Origin: Alectoria sarmentosa
Taxonomy: Eukaryota; Ascomycota; Lecanoromycetes; Lecanorales; Parmeliaceae
Direction: 5' to 3'
NCBI GenBank assembly: GCA_009733775.1
Contig: WOGZ01000012.1
Coordinates: 62,001 to 126,000 of the forward strand
DNA length: 64,000 nucleotides
Positions 34,354 to 47,832 of this stretch are shown piece by piece (the stretch's first letter is position 1; each line of letters opens with the position of its first letter). A program made the translations under genes and the position numbers. The notes beneath the pieces were generated by a model. The model ran no database searches. It was not told the origin of the DNA and worked only from the letters and a program-made list of their open reading frames with translations.

Positions 34354-36711
34354 ATGCAGGGCGAGAGTAATGGACAGGTATCGAGGGCTGCAAGAGACTG
34401 GTGATCCCGAGAGGCCAATTCGTAGGGACAGTCGATGTGGAGGAGATAAATGAGCATTTGATGCTACATGGTGCCGAGAAGGTTCATTGCGGAGGCTTCA
34501 TCGGCATGCCTGTTTTTGAGAACTTGGGTATGTCCTCCGTGATTATGGCCGAAGTCTATGCTGACGGTAGGACAGTGATACTCAGTCGGAGACTGAGATA
34601 GAATGCTTGAAAATAAAACTCTTGTTTGTTTACTTGCTGCATCACGCCTCCCTCATCAAATGACCCCCTTCAAGATCCATGTTTACATTTAGAAAATCCC
34701 ACTTTCAACACATACTTACCAGCTCGACACTCACGCAGGACTACACATCAGAACACAGGACCAGCTGCTATCACCTCAAACAAAAGCCTTCACCTGCTCC
34801 TCACTCCACTCCCAGAAGCTTTTTGCAATTCCCGTTCCACGAACCTCTTTCTCTTCTATCGCCGAAACCAAGTTCCTCCTTCTCAAGCCATCGTAAAATC
34901 ATCCTCACGGGATAATATACGTCCCATTCCTCCCTTCATCCACCTCCACCCTCATTCCCGCAAATGCATCCGTATACGCCCCATAAATGATATCCTTCTG
35001 CAACGTCCACGATGAAACAAGCTGCAAAAGCTTGGACACATGTCGTTTCAGATCACGCTTCACCACACCTGGCATTAATGATACGTTGACGTTATCCTCT
35101 TGACCATACCGCCGCGTATCGCTGCTGTCGAAGATATTGCCCGCTTACTTAACTGATACGATACTTCGTCGTCGCGCGCTTGTCAACATGATGATCCAGG
35201 TGAGAAACACCGCCGCCCCTTTTGTTCTCGAAGTTTCAACGCTGTTGGACGCGGCCTAACCTACACGGACACAGAACGCGGGTAGCATCTCGGCTGCTCT
35301 TTGAGCAAGTATGGGGCTTAGAAGCCTTGCGAAGAGGAAAACGCCAAGGCAGTTGGTCCCAAGCTGAGCTGCGACTCATATCCCTGCGCCGTCTTACTAT
35401 TCCACAGTGGTGCCAGAGCGCTGACGATGTTGAACAGGACATCCAACATTGCCGTTCTTAACTGCCGAGAAAGTCTCCGCTGATTTCTCGATGGCTGAAA
35501 GGTTGACGAGGTGGATGCGGAATAAGATTAGCTGAATTTCCGAACCTGGACAGCGAGTACTTTAGTTGGATACGATGGTACTGGAGGCTATGGTCTCGAA
35601 GCGCGTTGTGATGGAGATTTTGACGTGTTTGGACTAGAGGAGCCAGGCGAGGGCTGCGCCGATTGCTGGAGGAGGCGACGCTTAGAATGGAGACGCGGCT
35701 GTGGAGGGAGAGAGGAAGGAGATAGAGGAGGCGATGAATGTAGGTTAAGGTGGGTAGGGTAGAGCTGGGAGTATCGGTTGCCCTTTGAAGCAATGGGCGT
35801 AATGAGGGTTGGAGGAGAAAGGACTCGGATGGGTGGGAGGGAATGGCCAACGCTAGAGAGGGATTCTTACCAAGGGCTCAGGGAGATTTGGCCCAAGAGG
35901 ACGAACGCAAGTTGAGAACCTACTTAGGATCCCCATTGTATGTCTACCAGCGATCCGTGGAAGAGTTGGATGGAAACTTCGATCTAAACCGGAAATGAAA
36001 AATGCCTCTGAACGTGGAAGCGCGCGACCGGCGCAAATGTCTGATTGACGGATGCAAATGCAGTGAGATATATACCAACAAATGCAAAACATTGTGTTGA
36101 GACTCAACACTCTCATCAAACATGGGGCTTACGCAAACTCTCGGTCACTTCACCCGCATCTGTGTTGAAGCGGCATAATGACGGCTGATGAGATAGATGT
36201 GTCTAGTCTTTTCATAAATGCGTGTTCGCTCTCTACGCATCATGCTTTTGGGTCTAAAGAGGGAGGCTGTGCGTGATCTGATAACGTTGCGAAGAGGTGC
36301 CAAAGAGTCTGCCTTGCGAGCTTCGGATCCATCCTTTTCGCTTTTGTTGAAGACGGACCTTGCATCCTTTAGGTACTATACACCGAGTTGAGATTTCTTA
36401 ATCTAAGTGTTCATGATGTACTGGCAGTCGATAGCAGGTGATCGTCAGGGACTGTACCAACATTGTAGAAAGATCATACGTCAATGTAATTCTTCCCATC
36501 AGGCCCTGCTCTGAAAACATGCAGGGAAGATTGCACGTATTGAATCTCCAGCCTAGACTGATTTCCAAACCCTCAGGAATCGCCGCTGAGGAAAGTACTA
36601 AATGTGATGGGATACGCTCGACGCAACTCCCGCCGTCACGCCACCACCATGCCATCACCGCACGCTGCATGAGTATTTAGCGCTCAACCGCGCAGTTCGC
36701 CACCCACTCGG

Positions 36712-36757
36712 CCCCCCCCCCCCCCGCCCCCCCCCCCCCCCCCCCCCCCCGCCCCCC
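36712..36757. repeat. Poly-C tract
   Basis: 46 bp of cytosine with only two interruptions: C14, G, C24, G, C6, then a run of A. Potentially i-motif or G-quadruplex forming. The exact length may be uncertain because homopolymers this long are error-prone in sequencing. Confidence 0.85.
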
Positions 36758-38887
36758 AAAAAATTTCCTACTAGCATAATGATGACGATCATTTCCAAAC
36801 CGAGCCGAAAGCGCCATTGAAGACCAACGAAACAAGCCGAGGCTTCTGCATTGCTCCGGGGCGTACCCTTCCTTGCTCTCCAAACACGCGAATCACTTGA
36901 TCGGAAGAGGAGACCTACAACTGTACCTTTCCCTCGGAATGGTTATAACGACATCTGACCATCAACAGACGCACTCCTGGACCGCACGGGCAGAAGCTTT
37001 CCAGAGCCGCTAACCGGCTCTATCGATGACTTTCCGTATACACACCTCCGTCCGACCACCACATTCAAAGATGTCCGCCACAGATCAGCCCACAACGCAT
37101 CGGACCGGACTAGCGCCCGGACTGTCAGTCTCTGCGCTAGTCGGACTGAGAGTCCGGAAATCAATGGCGGATCATTGGGCGCTTTGGACTGTTTTGAAGC
37201 TACGGAAAATAAGCGCCCCCAAGACACATGTTTCCATTGCTACCAAGCCGCCGGTCTCTTTCCTTGACGTGGCGCCCCTCGTTGGCATCGCCCATCGCTG
37301 CCGTGATCTCGGTTGCCGCTGGTCGAATGGTCATTGCGCTGCTGCATGATGCGCTAAGATCGGAAGGGTTTTTCCATATGCGAGAGTCTGTAATGAGAGG
37401 GTTACGGGGAACGAGGAGGTCGGGTGGGGGAGATTGAGTTCGGATTTGGTTTGTGGGGAAGAGGGGGGGGGGAATCCTACATGAGGATTTACTCAGAGGA
37501 GAGAATTTCAGGGTAGTAGAGCAGAGGGTGTCGTGGAGATGGCGAAGGGAGGAGATGGATTAGGAGAAATAAAGATGGGGCTTTTTCCTTTCTCGGATCG
37601 GTCAATCCGAGAGTAGACATGTTGCGAGCGAGTCGTCAATTTCCGCATGAGGGAAGCATCTTTGACCTCAATATGAATACCAACACCTAACGCACGCATC
37701 TCTCTCATCATCATCAAAACTGCCTTGCGTCGATTTCCACAACTTCTCCGCTGGGAAACTGCTTTGTTCCCCCACGGGAACAAGAAACATGGCCCGCTTT
37801 TCACCCTGCGTCATGACCAACTGGTGGATTGCTGACACATCAAAACCGAGTCCTCAGAGCATCAGATCGAGATGGCAACTCTATTCGTAGGGTTTAGGTT
37901 GCTGGGCCAAAGGCTGACGATGAAAAGGCCACAGGCGCTCGACACTCCGCCCCTACTTTTTGGGTCTGTCTATTAATCGGACTGGTTCAAAGCCAGATAG
38001 TCCATAGCCTCGTTCGAACAAACAAACGGACGGGACTAGTCCGACCATCAGACTTTTTCGTTCATTCTATATTGGAGCCGGAACGAGTCTTTTCTGTAGA
38101 TGAACAATACGGTTGTCAGATCAAAGGGCTGACCCTCACGGCCAAAACCATCAAGGTATCGAAATTTCTAAAGTCATGGTTTGGACTGGACATCTTGAAT
38201 AAAATAGAGGAAAGATTCATTTGCTATTGGCAGTATTAATGGAACAAGGCGACGTGGAGGCTTTTGCAAAACTTCAAGGAAAGCCTGAGCGAGAAGTTCA
38301 CCTGATAGTCGGACTGGTTCATAAAACCGCTGGACTTATTCAACGTCATTTGGGCGGCCCGTGGGCTATTTTGTATAGCCTCATTTCGGACTGGTTCGAG
38401 GCCTCTAAACGGCACGGTTTGGCCTGTCGGGCGCCGCGCCTTGATGGAATGGGACTTTTGACCCCTCGCGGCTCCTATCCCGGCAACCTAATTTATTCTT
38501 GAAGAGCGATCGATGACGGGCAAGTGCAGAAGCTGGGATTGAAAGCAAAAAACGAAAACGCCTCGCCCTGAAGTGAAGACGAGCGGAAACCTTGCTCGGC
38601 CTCTACCACCAACAGGACGTGGGCGTATTTCAGGCTTCGTGTCCACACATTGAATTGCTGGATCAAGAAGAAGAAGAAGAAGAAGAAGCAGAGGGGTGGT
38701 ATTACTTGATCGGACGATCTGGCCTTTTGGCGTGGATCTGTCCAGGTGACGATGCTCGGATCTGGAGGACGAGCGGCGGAGCTCGGGTCTGGGGTTGGTA
38801 GGGTGATCAGTAGGGAATCGCCAGTTCGAATGAGAATGGATCAATCTACGAAGATGCGATGATTTCTTTGGGTATGGATGTTCGTGG

Positions 38888-39016
38888 TATTCAGACACGA
38901 AGAGGAATGACAAAGTTACATCATTGCGGATTTACTTGTTGTTGGAAGGCCAGGTATTCAGACACGAAGAGGAATGATAAGCTACATGATTGCGGATTTA
39001 CTTGTTGAAAAGCCAG
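38888..39016. repeat. 66-bp tandem duplication
   Basis: Two adjacent copies (38888-38953 and 38954-39016) of a segment beginning tattcagacacgaagaggaa and containing attgcggatttacttgttg. They differ by a few substitutions and a 3-bp indel. It lies just downstream of the mannanase gene's 3' end, on the other strand. Confidence 0.8.
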
Positions 39017-39098
39017 CCCCCACGACATTCAAACAAAAAGTCATCTGTAAGCGAACCGTGTCTACCATGTTGAATTGCATACTGGCCCAGCAACTCCA

Positions 39099-40234
39099 TC
39101 AAGCAAAATTCGATAGCGTTTGCTGGATGGTAGCAGACGACTGACCCTGAATGATGCGGAAATCGTCACCTCCCTTGTCAAACTCGAACCACGTGGCAGC
39201 TTTGTAGCAGGGATAGGTGGAAACGTCGGTATTGGCCAGTTGCTTGACCCACGCTTCCTTGTTCGCTACGGAACCACCGTTTGCCGCGCCGGTCTCGCCA
39301 ATACAGAAATGCTTGTTGTAAGTCTTGGCGTAATCATTGTAGAAGGTTCCATAAACGCTGGCGAAGGTGGCTCCGGGTCCAGGGTAAACATCCATGCCGA
39401 CGATGTCGACGTAATTGGCGCCGGGCCACCAGCCAGCCACGGGCTCGCTGGTGGTATCGTCGTTGGGGCACCAGAACATCAAGATCTTGGGGTTGCTGGC
39501 AACAGCAGCATGGACGGTTTGCCATGCCGTGATAAATTCGGCTTGCGCTGTAGTGATGGTTAAAAATATATTAAAAATGATTTGGAGGTGGGCGTAGCGT
39601 CACTTACTGCCTCCAGGGTACTCGGGTTTTCCGTTACTACCTCCTGCCTGGGCGTAGTAGTTCACCTCGTGCGCAAACCGAAGCCAAACCTCGACACCTT
39701 GTGATGTGAATTTCTCCAAGACGGTCGCAATTTGCTGCGCGACTGTCGAGTCGATTTGGGAGAAGGTGACTCCAGTTGGCATGATGGCGGGCACGAAGAC
39801 TGCGCCCGATGAAACAACGTCAGACATGACTTGCAGTAGTTGGTCGCCATCGTATGGCTCGGACCCGTTGATCTGGGAGTAACGTCCGTATCTTTTGTCC
39901 TTGTAAGCTTGCCGATTTAAACCGCTCTACACACCATTAGATTCTCGCTTACGTGCTTGCCTTTTTACCCGTATTGCCATTGATGGTGCTCATCTTGGTG
40001 GGAGGGTTGGTGTCATCGGGCGCAAAGCCCCAGTAGATACCGTTGTAACCGTGCATACCCCCCGATGGCAAGTTGAGATCGTTTGTTGTGCATGTGTCCT
40101 ACGATATTTTAGAAAGCAATGTTGATATTATCATCTTAGTATTATAGCGGACGACTTACTCTCCCCTCCAGAACTGGCGCGCTATTAGTGAGTGTTGCCG
40201 ATAGCAGAATTGTAGGGAGCAGTTGAAGCTTCAT
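39099..40234 (-). CDS. Secreted GH26-type beta-mannanase
   Basis: Exons in transcript order 40160-40234, 39969-40098, 39608-39907 and 39099-39547; introns of 60-61 nt, all with GTA starts; product 317 residues. Signal peptide MKLQLLPTILLSATLTNSAP. The catalytic core has the order expected for glycoside hydrolase family 26: VEVWLRFAHEVNYYAQ with the acid/base Glu149, KILMFWCPNDD, WWPGANYVDIVGMDVYPGPG, FCIGETGAANGG with the probable nucleophile Glu253, and WFEFDKGGDDFRI. GH26 enzymes cut beta-1,4-mannan outside the cell. Substrate could differ, since related fungal proteins are annotated only by family. Lies directly next to the AT-rich block. Confidence 0.85.
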
Positions 40235-41024
40235 CTTGATTGATGTCTTTCCCGATAGGCTGACTGAAGATGAATGTCTTGAATTTAAAAGAAAAGAATT
40301 CAGTTGGCTCCTGGAGAAAGTGTAGGGTCCGATGGCTGAGAGAAGAAGTCTTTTCACCAGAGTTGTCCCCCTTCTTGTAGTCGCAGCATGAGAGATGCGG
40401 CTGACAGTGACATTTAATCGCTCATGATCAGAGAGGCCTTGTGGTGGAGGGATTGGCTGACGGTAAACTACCCATTAATCGCTCATGATCAACAGCGCCC
40501 GGTGAAAACAAGGCAAATATGCAATATGCCTTGCAACCATAGCCCAGTGAATGCTTACACGTGGTCCTCCCCCCTTATGCAAAGTCCTAGCATATGCAAC
40601 GTCCGTTAAGTCCGGCACAGCATGGAAATGCTCGCATCGTACCAAATTGCTATGTCAGCTCGGCATCATGGTATCAAATAATGTCATGCTTTCAGCCTCA
40701 CAGCCCCACATGCACATCCTGTATGACCCAACTGGGCCTAGCGTGGGCTTGCACTACCTACATGAACAGGCTTCACGGTGTACTGAACCCCCTTCATAGC
40801 TAATATTCCGTTCACATTCGGAGTACTACTCTCAGCTTTATGCATAGTCTCAGTAATCAGACCTTCACCTCTGCGGGTAATCAACTCCACGACACTCACC
40901 CGCAGGGGGTATGAGAAGAAAACCGACGTTTTTTTTTTGGTGTATTGACCATTACGAAAAATTTCGGGGCGCTTCCGACCCGAACCCATCTTGAAGCGAC
41001 CCCGAAGCTTCCCCGAAGCTGCCT
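40235..41024. other. GC-normal flank up to the AT-rich boundary
   Basis: Mannanase promoter and unassigned sequence. Near the end, TTCGGGGCGCTTC (40962-40974) and GAAGCGACCCCGAA (40993-41006) form an imperfect inverted repeat just before base composition switches to AT at about 41025. Confidence 0.5.
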
Positions 41025-41868
41025 CGAAAATAACTAAAGCAATTAAAATCTTAACATCTTGAAATCTTATCTATTACTCAAATCGCTAATAAATAAAAAG
41101 TATATTAAATAAATTGCGATTAATTAATTTTAATTTAATTAATATAAATTTTGCTTAACGTAACGATTAATAAAGAAACGTTTCGCTATTTACTTTCAAA
41201 ATTTTCATTTTTAAAATTATAATATTTATTAAAAATGTAATTTGATTATTATAATTAAGCGATAAATAACGATTTATATATTTTAATAATATTAATATTA
41301 AAAAAGTAAAATTTATATTATTTATTTATAAATCTATTTAATTTTGAAATTATAATAATTATTAAAAAAAACTTTATCGCTATTATTTAGCAATTTATAT
41401 TTTATATTTGACGATTAATAACGATTAATATGTTTTAATAATATTAAGAAAGTATAATTCGTACAATTTACTTTCGATATTAACATTTTAAAAATTATAA
41501 TAATAAACGATTATTTCAAAAAATTAATTTTATTATTATTTTTTAGCGATTCGTAATATATATTCGACGATTAATAGCGATTAATATATTTTATTAATAT
41601 TAAAAAAACGTAATTTATACATAAATTACTTTCAAATTTTTTATTTTTGAAAATATATTAATTATTTGAAAAAAAATCTTTATCGTTATTATTTAGCGAT
41701 TTGTATTTTATATTTAACGATAAATAGCGATTTATATATTTTAATAATATTATAAAATTCTGTTTTTGCGTACAATTTACTTTTAAAATTTATATTTTTA
41801 ATCTCTTTAAAGAATTATATAAAAAAAGAATTATCGCTATTATTTAGCGATTCGTCTTTAATATTTAA
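41025..41868. repeat. Hairpin satellite array, left part
   Basis: AT-rich tandem repeat with unit length about 150-157 bp. Each unit has the hairpin TCGCTATTATTTAGCGA or a decayed form (41377, about 41534, 41683, 41834), then TTAACGATAAATAACGATTT-like sequence and TATATTTTAATAATATTAA. The array is interrupted at 41868 by the retrotransposon; the last five bases, TTTAA (41864-41868), are the target-site duplication. Confidence 0.82.
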
Positions 41869-42079
41869 TATTATAATTCGAGATTAGTAGTTTTTAAGTC
41901 GATATTATAACTTATTATAAATTTAATTAAATTTATAACTTAGTTTTATATTAATGTGTTAAGTTATAATTTAATCTTTTATTTTTGCATATATACATTT
42001 ATATTTAAAATCTTATAATTAAAATTTTATTTATATCACGTTTAAATATTATTGTTAATTTTACGTATAATTTTTAACA
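41869..42079 (+). repeat. 5' LTR of the chromovirus
   Basis: Begins TATTATAATTCGAG, with the canonical TG mutated to TA, and ends TTTTTAACA with CA intact. It aligns along its whole length with 48382-48593. Preceded by TTTAA. Confidence 0.88.
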
Positions 42080-45052
42080 TAATTTTAATTATTCTTTTAA
42101 ATAATAATAAGTTATAAATTAATTATCGAGTCGAAAATAAATATTCGTATAAACTTTATTATGCGTACGCATTATATAAAAATTATGATAATCTCGACGC
42201 GTTTAACGTTAACGAAAACGAAAACGAAAAATAAATAAATCGAGTGAAATTCACTTATTATTTATGAAATTAAATAAAGCTCACTCGTTATATATAAAAA
42301 AGAAATTTATTAAATTCAACGTTTTTGATACAATAATAAAAGATTTTTTATTAAAAAAATCAATGAAAAACGAAATCAAGATTTTTAATTCTTCGTTTTT
42401 TATATTTTAAAGATTTATATTAAATTCTTTTTAAAATCAAATTATTTAATCAAATTTTATATAAAAATTATTTTTATTATAAATCGAAAAATTAAAGCAT
42501 TCAAATCGTGAATAATTATTTAAAAAAAAAGTAAAAAAAAAAAAGAAAAGAAATTTCGTGATATTAAATCGCGACGATATATAATTAAATTAAACGAATT
42601 CGAAAAAGAATTTATATTATTTAAAAACATTAACGACAATATTAAAGAAAAAAAAATCTTATTTAAAAAAATGCAAATTAGTGAGCGCTTTTTAAAAAGC
42701 GTCTTTCAACACTTAAAAAATAATATAATATAATTTAAACGATGATTATTAATATTGTTATTTATTACGAGTAAATTTTAAATCTTATTTTAAATATTTA
42801 TTTTAACAAATAACATCTTGTATTTATAACGCAACAATTAAAAAAGTTTATTATTATATTAAAAAAATAACAAAAAGAAATTAAACGATTGCGTCATCTT
42901 TAAAAGAAATATTGCAATTTGATTAAAAATCGAATTGAGAAAATATTTAATTTTAAAAAAAAATTAAATATAAAAGTTATTATCGAGGAGAAAAATCTCA
43001 AAAAAATGAAATATTTGAATTTTAATAACGATTAACGTCTTAAATTTATTAAACGTATTATAGTATCGATAAATATAATAACGTTTAAAATAATATATAA
43101 AAGCTCGCATTATAACATTTTTATTATAATAAATTTCATTTTCGATAAATTAAAAAATAAATAATTTAATATTAAAAAGTTTCACGATACGAAAAATAAT
43201 AAATTTTATAAAATTTAATATATAAAATTAAATTTTGAATTTCGTAATAATTGAAAATTGTATTTAAATAAATAAAATAAAATTAATTATATTCGCGATT
43301 ATTATAAAAACGTTATTTATGATATAATTAAAGTCAAATTTATTAATATCACGATTTCAAATTATTATTTCATTGTTAATAAAATGATAAACGATTTTAA
43401 TTTATTATTTATAAAAATTAATCGAAAATAAAAAGCGAAAACAAAATTTTAAAATCTCAAATTCGTAATAAATGTTAGAAATTTTAAAAGGTTTTTTTTA
43501 TCTTTTACGCTCGCTTTATTGTTAAAATTATTTTTTTAAATTTTATTAATTCGTCGAAACGAAGTTATTAAAAAAAATTGATTTTTTAATAATTAAAAAA
43601 TAAAATTATAAATAATATTATCTTTATCGATTTTTTTGTTTTTATAATTCGATTATGTTAATTTAATATAAAACTTCGAATTAACGATGAAACACGTGAT
43701 ACTATTTTCAAAAAAGAAATGTTAAAAAAAAACATTTTTTGAAACGTTAAAAAGTCGAGATTTATCGACGATATCGAATTTATATTTTCGATTTAAAAGA
43801 AATTAATTTATCGAATTTATAAAACTTGATAATTAATATCGAATATTAAAATATTAAATATAAACGTTAAAAAAGTAAAAACATTATTATAAATGTTTAA
43901 AATTTAAATATAAATATTATAATAATAATGTTTTCGTTTTATATAAACTCGTTAAATAATTAATTAAAAAAAATGTCGTTATTAAATTAATAATTTTCGA
44001 AATCGAAATTTTAAAAATAAACACAAATTTTTTTAAAAAATTAAGTTCGAGAAATTAAATTTTTTAATAAAATCGTTTTCAAAGAGATCGAAAATTAAAT
44101 GCGTATAAAAACAAAGTAATTATAAAAAATTAATTCGAAAAATCTCGTTATCGTTATTCTCTTTTTTTGCGATTTTATCGAAAAATTGAAATAAAAAAAT
44201 AATTGAATTTTTATAAATACGTATATATTTAAAAAGAATCGATTAATATAAATTATTTAACGAATATAAAAGTTTTAATAAAGAGTTTCGTAAATATAAA
44301 TTATATTAAAAAATATAAATTATTAACGATGTCGTTAATTAAATTATATAAATTAAAATTAATCGACGATAAATTAATATCGAATATTATATATATAATA
44401 CGATTTTAATTTACATTAAAAAATTATATTAAAAAATTGTAATTTTTAATTATTTTATTAAGTAAATTTAATATTATTTTGAAAATTTTATAAATGAAAT
44501 TGCATAATTTTTAAATATTTTTTATAAAGAGATTTTTTATCTTTAATTTAAATTATTGCACGATTAATTATTTATTATATTATCAACTTTTTACGATTTA
44601 TAATAAATTTTTAAAATTAAAAAAAAAGAGATATATAAAAAAGATTAACATTATTAAAGTTTTTATATATACTTTTATTCGCATAATGAAAAAAAAATTA
44701 AATATATATTATATAATTAAAAGATTTTAAAAGATTAATATACGAATTAAAGAATGAAAATCGTTTTTCAAAATTTATAATAAACGTCGTAATTATTATA
44801 TCGAAAAATTATAAAAAGTTTTTTTAAAAATTGCGAAAAAATTTAATTATATTAAAAAAATTGAGAATAAAGATATTTTAAGCGTATTATAAATATTTTA
44901 ACGTTTAAAACTCGATAAAAATTAATAAACTTTCATTTTATAAAAAGATAAATTATTTTATCGAGTTGCAATTAAGAATAATATTATTTATTAAGCGTGT
45001 TTACGAAATATTAAAAAAATAAATTATAATTATTAAAGAATATATCGAGAAG

Positions 45053-45241
45053 ATGTTAAAAAAGAATTATATTCGAGTAAATATCTTTTTATATACAACT
45101 TTTCTATTAATCGTAAAGAAATTCGATAATAATTTACGCATTTACGTAAATTATCGTACGTTAAACGTTTTAATTATTCGAAATCGAAATGTATTTTCAT
45201 TGATAAAAAATACTTTAATAAAGTTATATATAATTAAATAA
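45053..45241 (+). pseudogene. Reverse transcriptase fragment (gypsy)
   Basis: The longest open fragment of the element, 62 codons. It matches the fingers/palm start of Ty3/gypsy reverse transcriptase (KNYIRVN, LLIVKKFDNNLRIYVNYRTLN, then IRNRNVFSLIKNTL). The YVDD-box region follows downstream as FAYLNDILIY in another frame near 45430-45465. Residues such as VNYR for VDYR reflect C-to-T or G-to-A changes. Confidence 0.85.
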
Positions 45242-47634
45242 TATATTAAATTTAACATAATTATCGTTAACGAAGTTAAGATTAAAAAAATATATAAAAA
45301 GAAAATAACGTTTTTGATAAAATATAATTTATTCGAATATATAATAATGCTTTTCGAATTGTGTAATGCGTTAAACATTTTTTGAACATTTATTAACGAT
45401 AATTTACGCGAATATCTCGATATATTTTGCTTTGCGTATTTAAACGACATTTTAATTTATAATAATATCAAAAAAGAACACATTAATTATATAAGAAAGG
45501 TTTTTAAAAATTTATAACAAATTAACTTATATTTAAACATTAACAAATGTGACTTTTATACGAAATAAATAAAGTATTTCGAATTAATTATAATTATTAA
45601 AGATTTTAAAATGAATTTATAGAAAATTAAAATAGTACGAAATTAAAAAACGCTTAAATGCGTTGAAAATATATAAACTTTTCTCGAATTCGCGAACTTT
45701 TATAAAAGGTTTATATATAAATATTTCAAAATCGCTACGTTATTGTTTAATTTTATATATATCGAATAAAAGTTTTTTATTTTTTTTTAAATATTAAACA
45801 ATTCAAAATAAAAAATATTTGAAAAATTAAAAAAGGCTTTTATAAGTGCGTTTATTTTTATTTACTTCGATTTTAATAAAAAAACGTAAATCGAGATCGA
45901 TGTTTTTAATTATATAATAATTATCGTATTTTTTTAAATAAATAATTAAAACATTTTACGTTTAATTGTTTTTATGTTAAAAAAAATGTCGTCTTAAAAA
46001 TGAAATTATAAGATTTACGATAAAGACTTATTAATTATTATATGTGTCTTTGAGAAATAACATTTAAAATTAATCAAAACGTTTATTGAAAATTCAATTA
46101 AGATTTTTATAAATTATAAAAATTTCGAGTATTTTATAATAATAAAATAATTAAATCGAAAATAAATACGTTAAGCGAAGTTTTTTTTTAAGTTTAATTT
46201 TCGTATTATATATAAATTGAGAAGATAAAACATTAAATTAAATAACTTAATTCGTCGATTTAACGACTTTTTATAAAACGATATTAATAATAAAAAGCAA
46301 TATTAACATTAAGTGCTTTTGAAGATAAAATATTTAGAAATGAAAATATAATAAATGTTGAATCTCGCGCTTTTGCTATTAAACGAAATCTTTTAAACGA
46401 TTTATAATTTAACAATTATAATTTATGATTTAAATGAAAAAAACATCGACGATAAAAAATTATTAAAAGAATTATTATTAATTATCTTGAAATTATCTAT
46501 CGAGAAATTAATAAAAGAATAAATAAATAATTTTATTATCGAATTAAATATCGTATTAAAAGTGAAAAACTTATATGAGATTAATAATATTTTTTAACGA
46601 ATTATTTATGTTAAATAAATTGAATAAAGAAGAATTTTTTACGATTTAATTAAAAACGATTTTTGATTAAAACTTAAAGATTGTTTATTTAAAAGCGATT
46701 TATTATATATACGTAAAAGATTGTATATATTTAATGATGTTAAATTGAAGATAAAAATAATTAAATTTATATACGATTTTTCGTCGAACGATTATATAAG
46801 ACGTGTTATTATATATAATAAAGTTAATACACATTATTATTAACTCGAATTGATAAACATCGTTTTTAAATTCGTAAATAATTATTACGTTTATAAATGA
46901 TTAAAGAATTATAAAAAAAGTAAATATAAGTTATTTAAGTCTTTTTTTATATTAAAAAAATATTAAAAAGATATTTTTATAAACTTTATCATTTTTTTAT
47001 TTATTTGCAATCGATATAATAAAAATTATTAATATATTATAATAATAATAAATCGGTTAATGAAAAAGAAAAAGTTTAGATTTTAAACTTTCTCGAAATA
47101 AAGATTATAATATAAACCTTTCTCGAATAAAAAAAAATCTTTATTATCATCTTTAATCGAAATATATAATTTATTATTTATTTTTAATAAAGACTATGCG
47201 AAAAAATTAATATTAAATTAAAACTTTTTATTTTATTTTATTTAAAAATCGATGATTAAATTAAGAATGCAAATTTTATATTAAAGTAATATTTTCACGT
47301 ATATATTAATTATAATTAAGAGAATTAAGTAAACTTTTTATTTATTGCGAAATTTGAAATTATTTTAATAAAGAATTTTTTCACGAAAGTGATTTTTTTC
47401 TTAATTATAAAAAAATATATTTCTCGATTTGATATTAAATTTATAATATTTTAAAATTTTAATGTTATTTAAAAAGCGAAAAGGGAAATTATAATTATAA
47501 ACAATTTTATAAAAAAGATTAAATAAATGAAAATTCATTTTCGATAAAAACTCGTTTGAATTTAAAATATTCAAAAAGAATTTATTAATTAACGTCGTTT
47601 TTGAACTTTTAAATTACGTTTCAACGATTTAATA

Positions 47635-47832
47635 ATGTTAAATTCTCGAAATATTAAAATATTAAAATTCAATAAATCTTTCGATTATAAAAATATAAGC
47701 TCGTTTAAAATTATACGAGTAATTAATAACTTAATATATGAATTTAATTTACTTAATATAATAAAGAAAGTCTTTTTTATTTTTTATTTTTTATTTTTAT
47801 ATAATATTAAAAACGATTTCTTATTAAAATAA
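47635..47832 (+). pseudogene. Integrase C-terminal fragment
   Basis: 65 codons starting LNSRNIKILKFNKSFDYKN, the stretch that follows the catalytic core in Ty3/gypsy integrases (usual form W-L-S-T-K-N-I, then K-L-D and G-P-F). A chromodomain-like stretch follows to about 48150 in broken frames. Confidence 0.8.

Larger units (their letters stand above)
34354..39098. other. Gene-poor region with small repeats
   Basis: No convincing gene in 4.7 kb. It contains a poly-C tract (36712-36757), palindromic CGGACT-type repeats (37100-37160 and 37977-38397), an (AAG)8 microsatellite (38665-38688) and a tandem duplication (38888-39016). Open frames such as 34679-34915 or 35222-35461 are short and unrecognised. 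Confidence 0.5.

Noticed and set aside
35187..35461. Possible two-exon small gene starting ATGATGATCCAG with gtgaga donor
   Set aside because: Only a 34-nt intron (AAG acceptor) keeps the frame, the 79-residue product is unrecognised, and the minus strand is equally open.
42686..42701. Perfect palindrome CGCTTTTTAAAAAGCG inside the retroelement
   Set aside because: Such A/T palindromes are expected by chance in DNA this AT-rich; no second copy was seen at a meaningful position.
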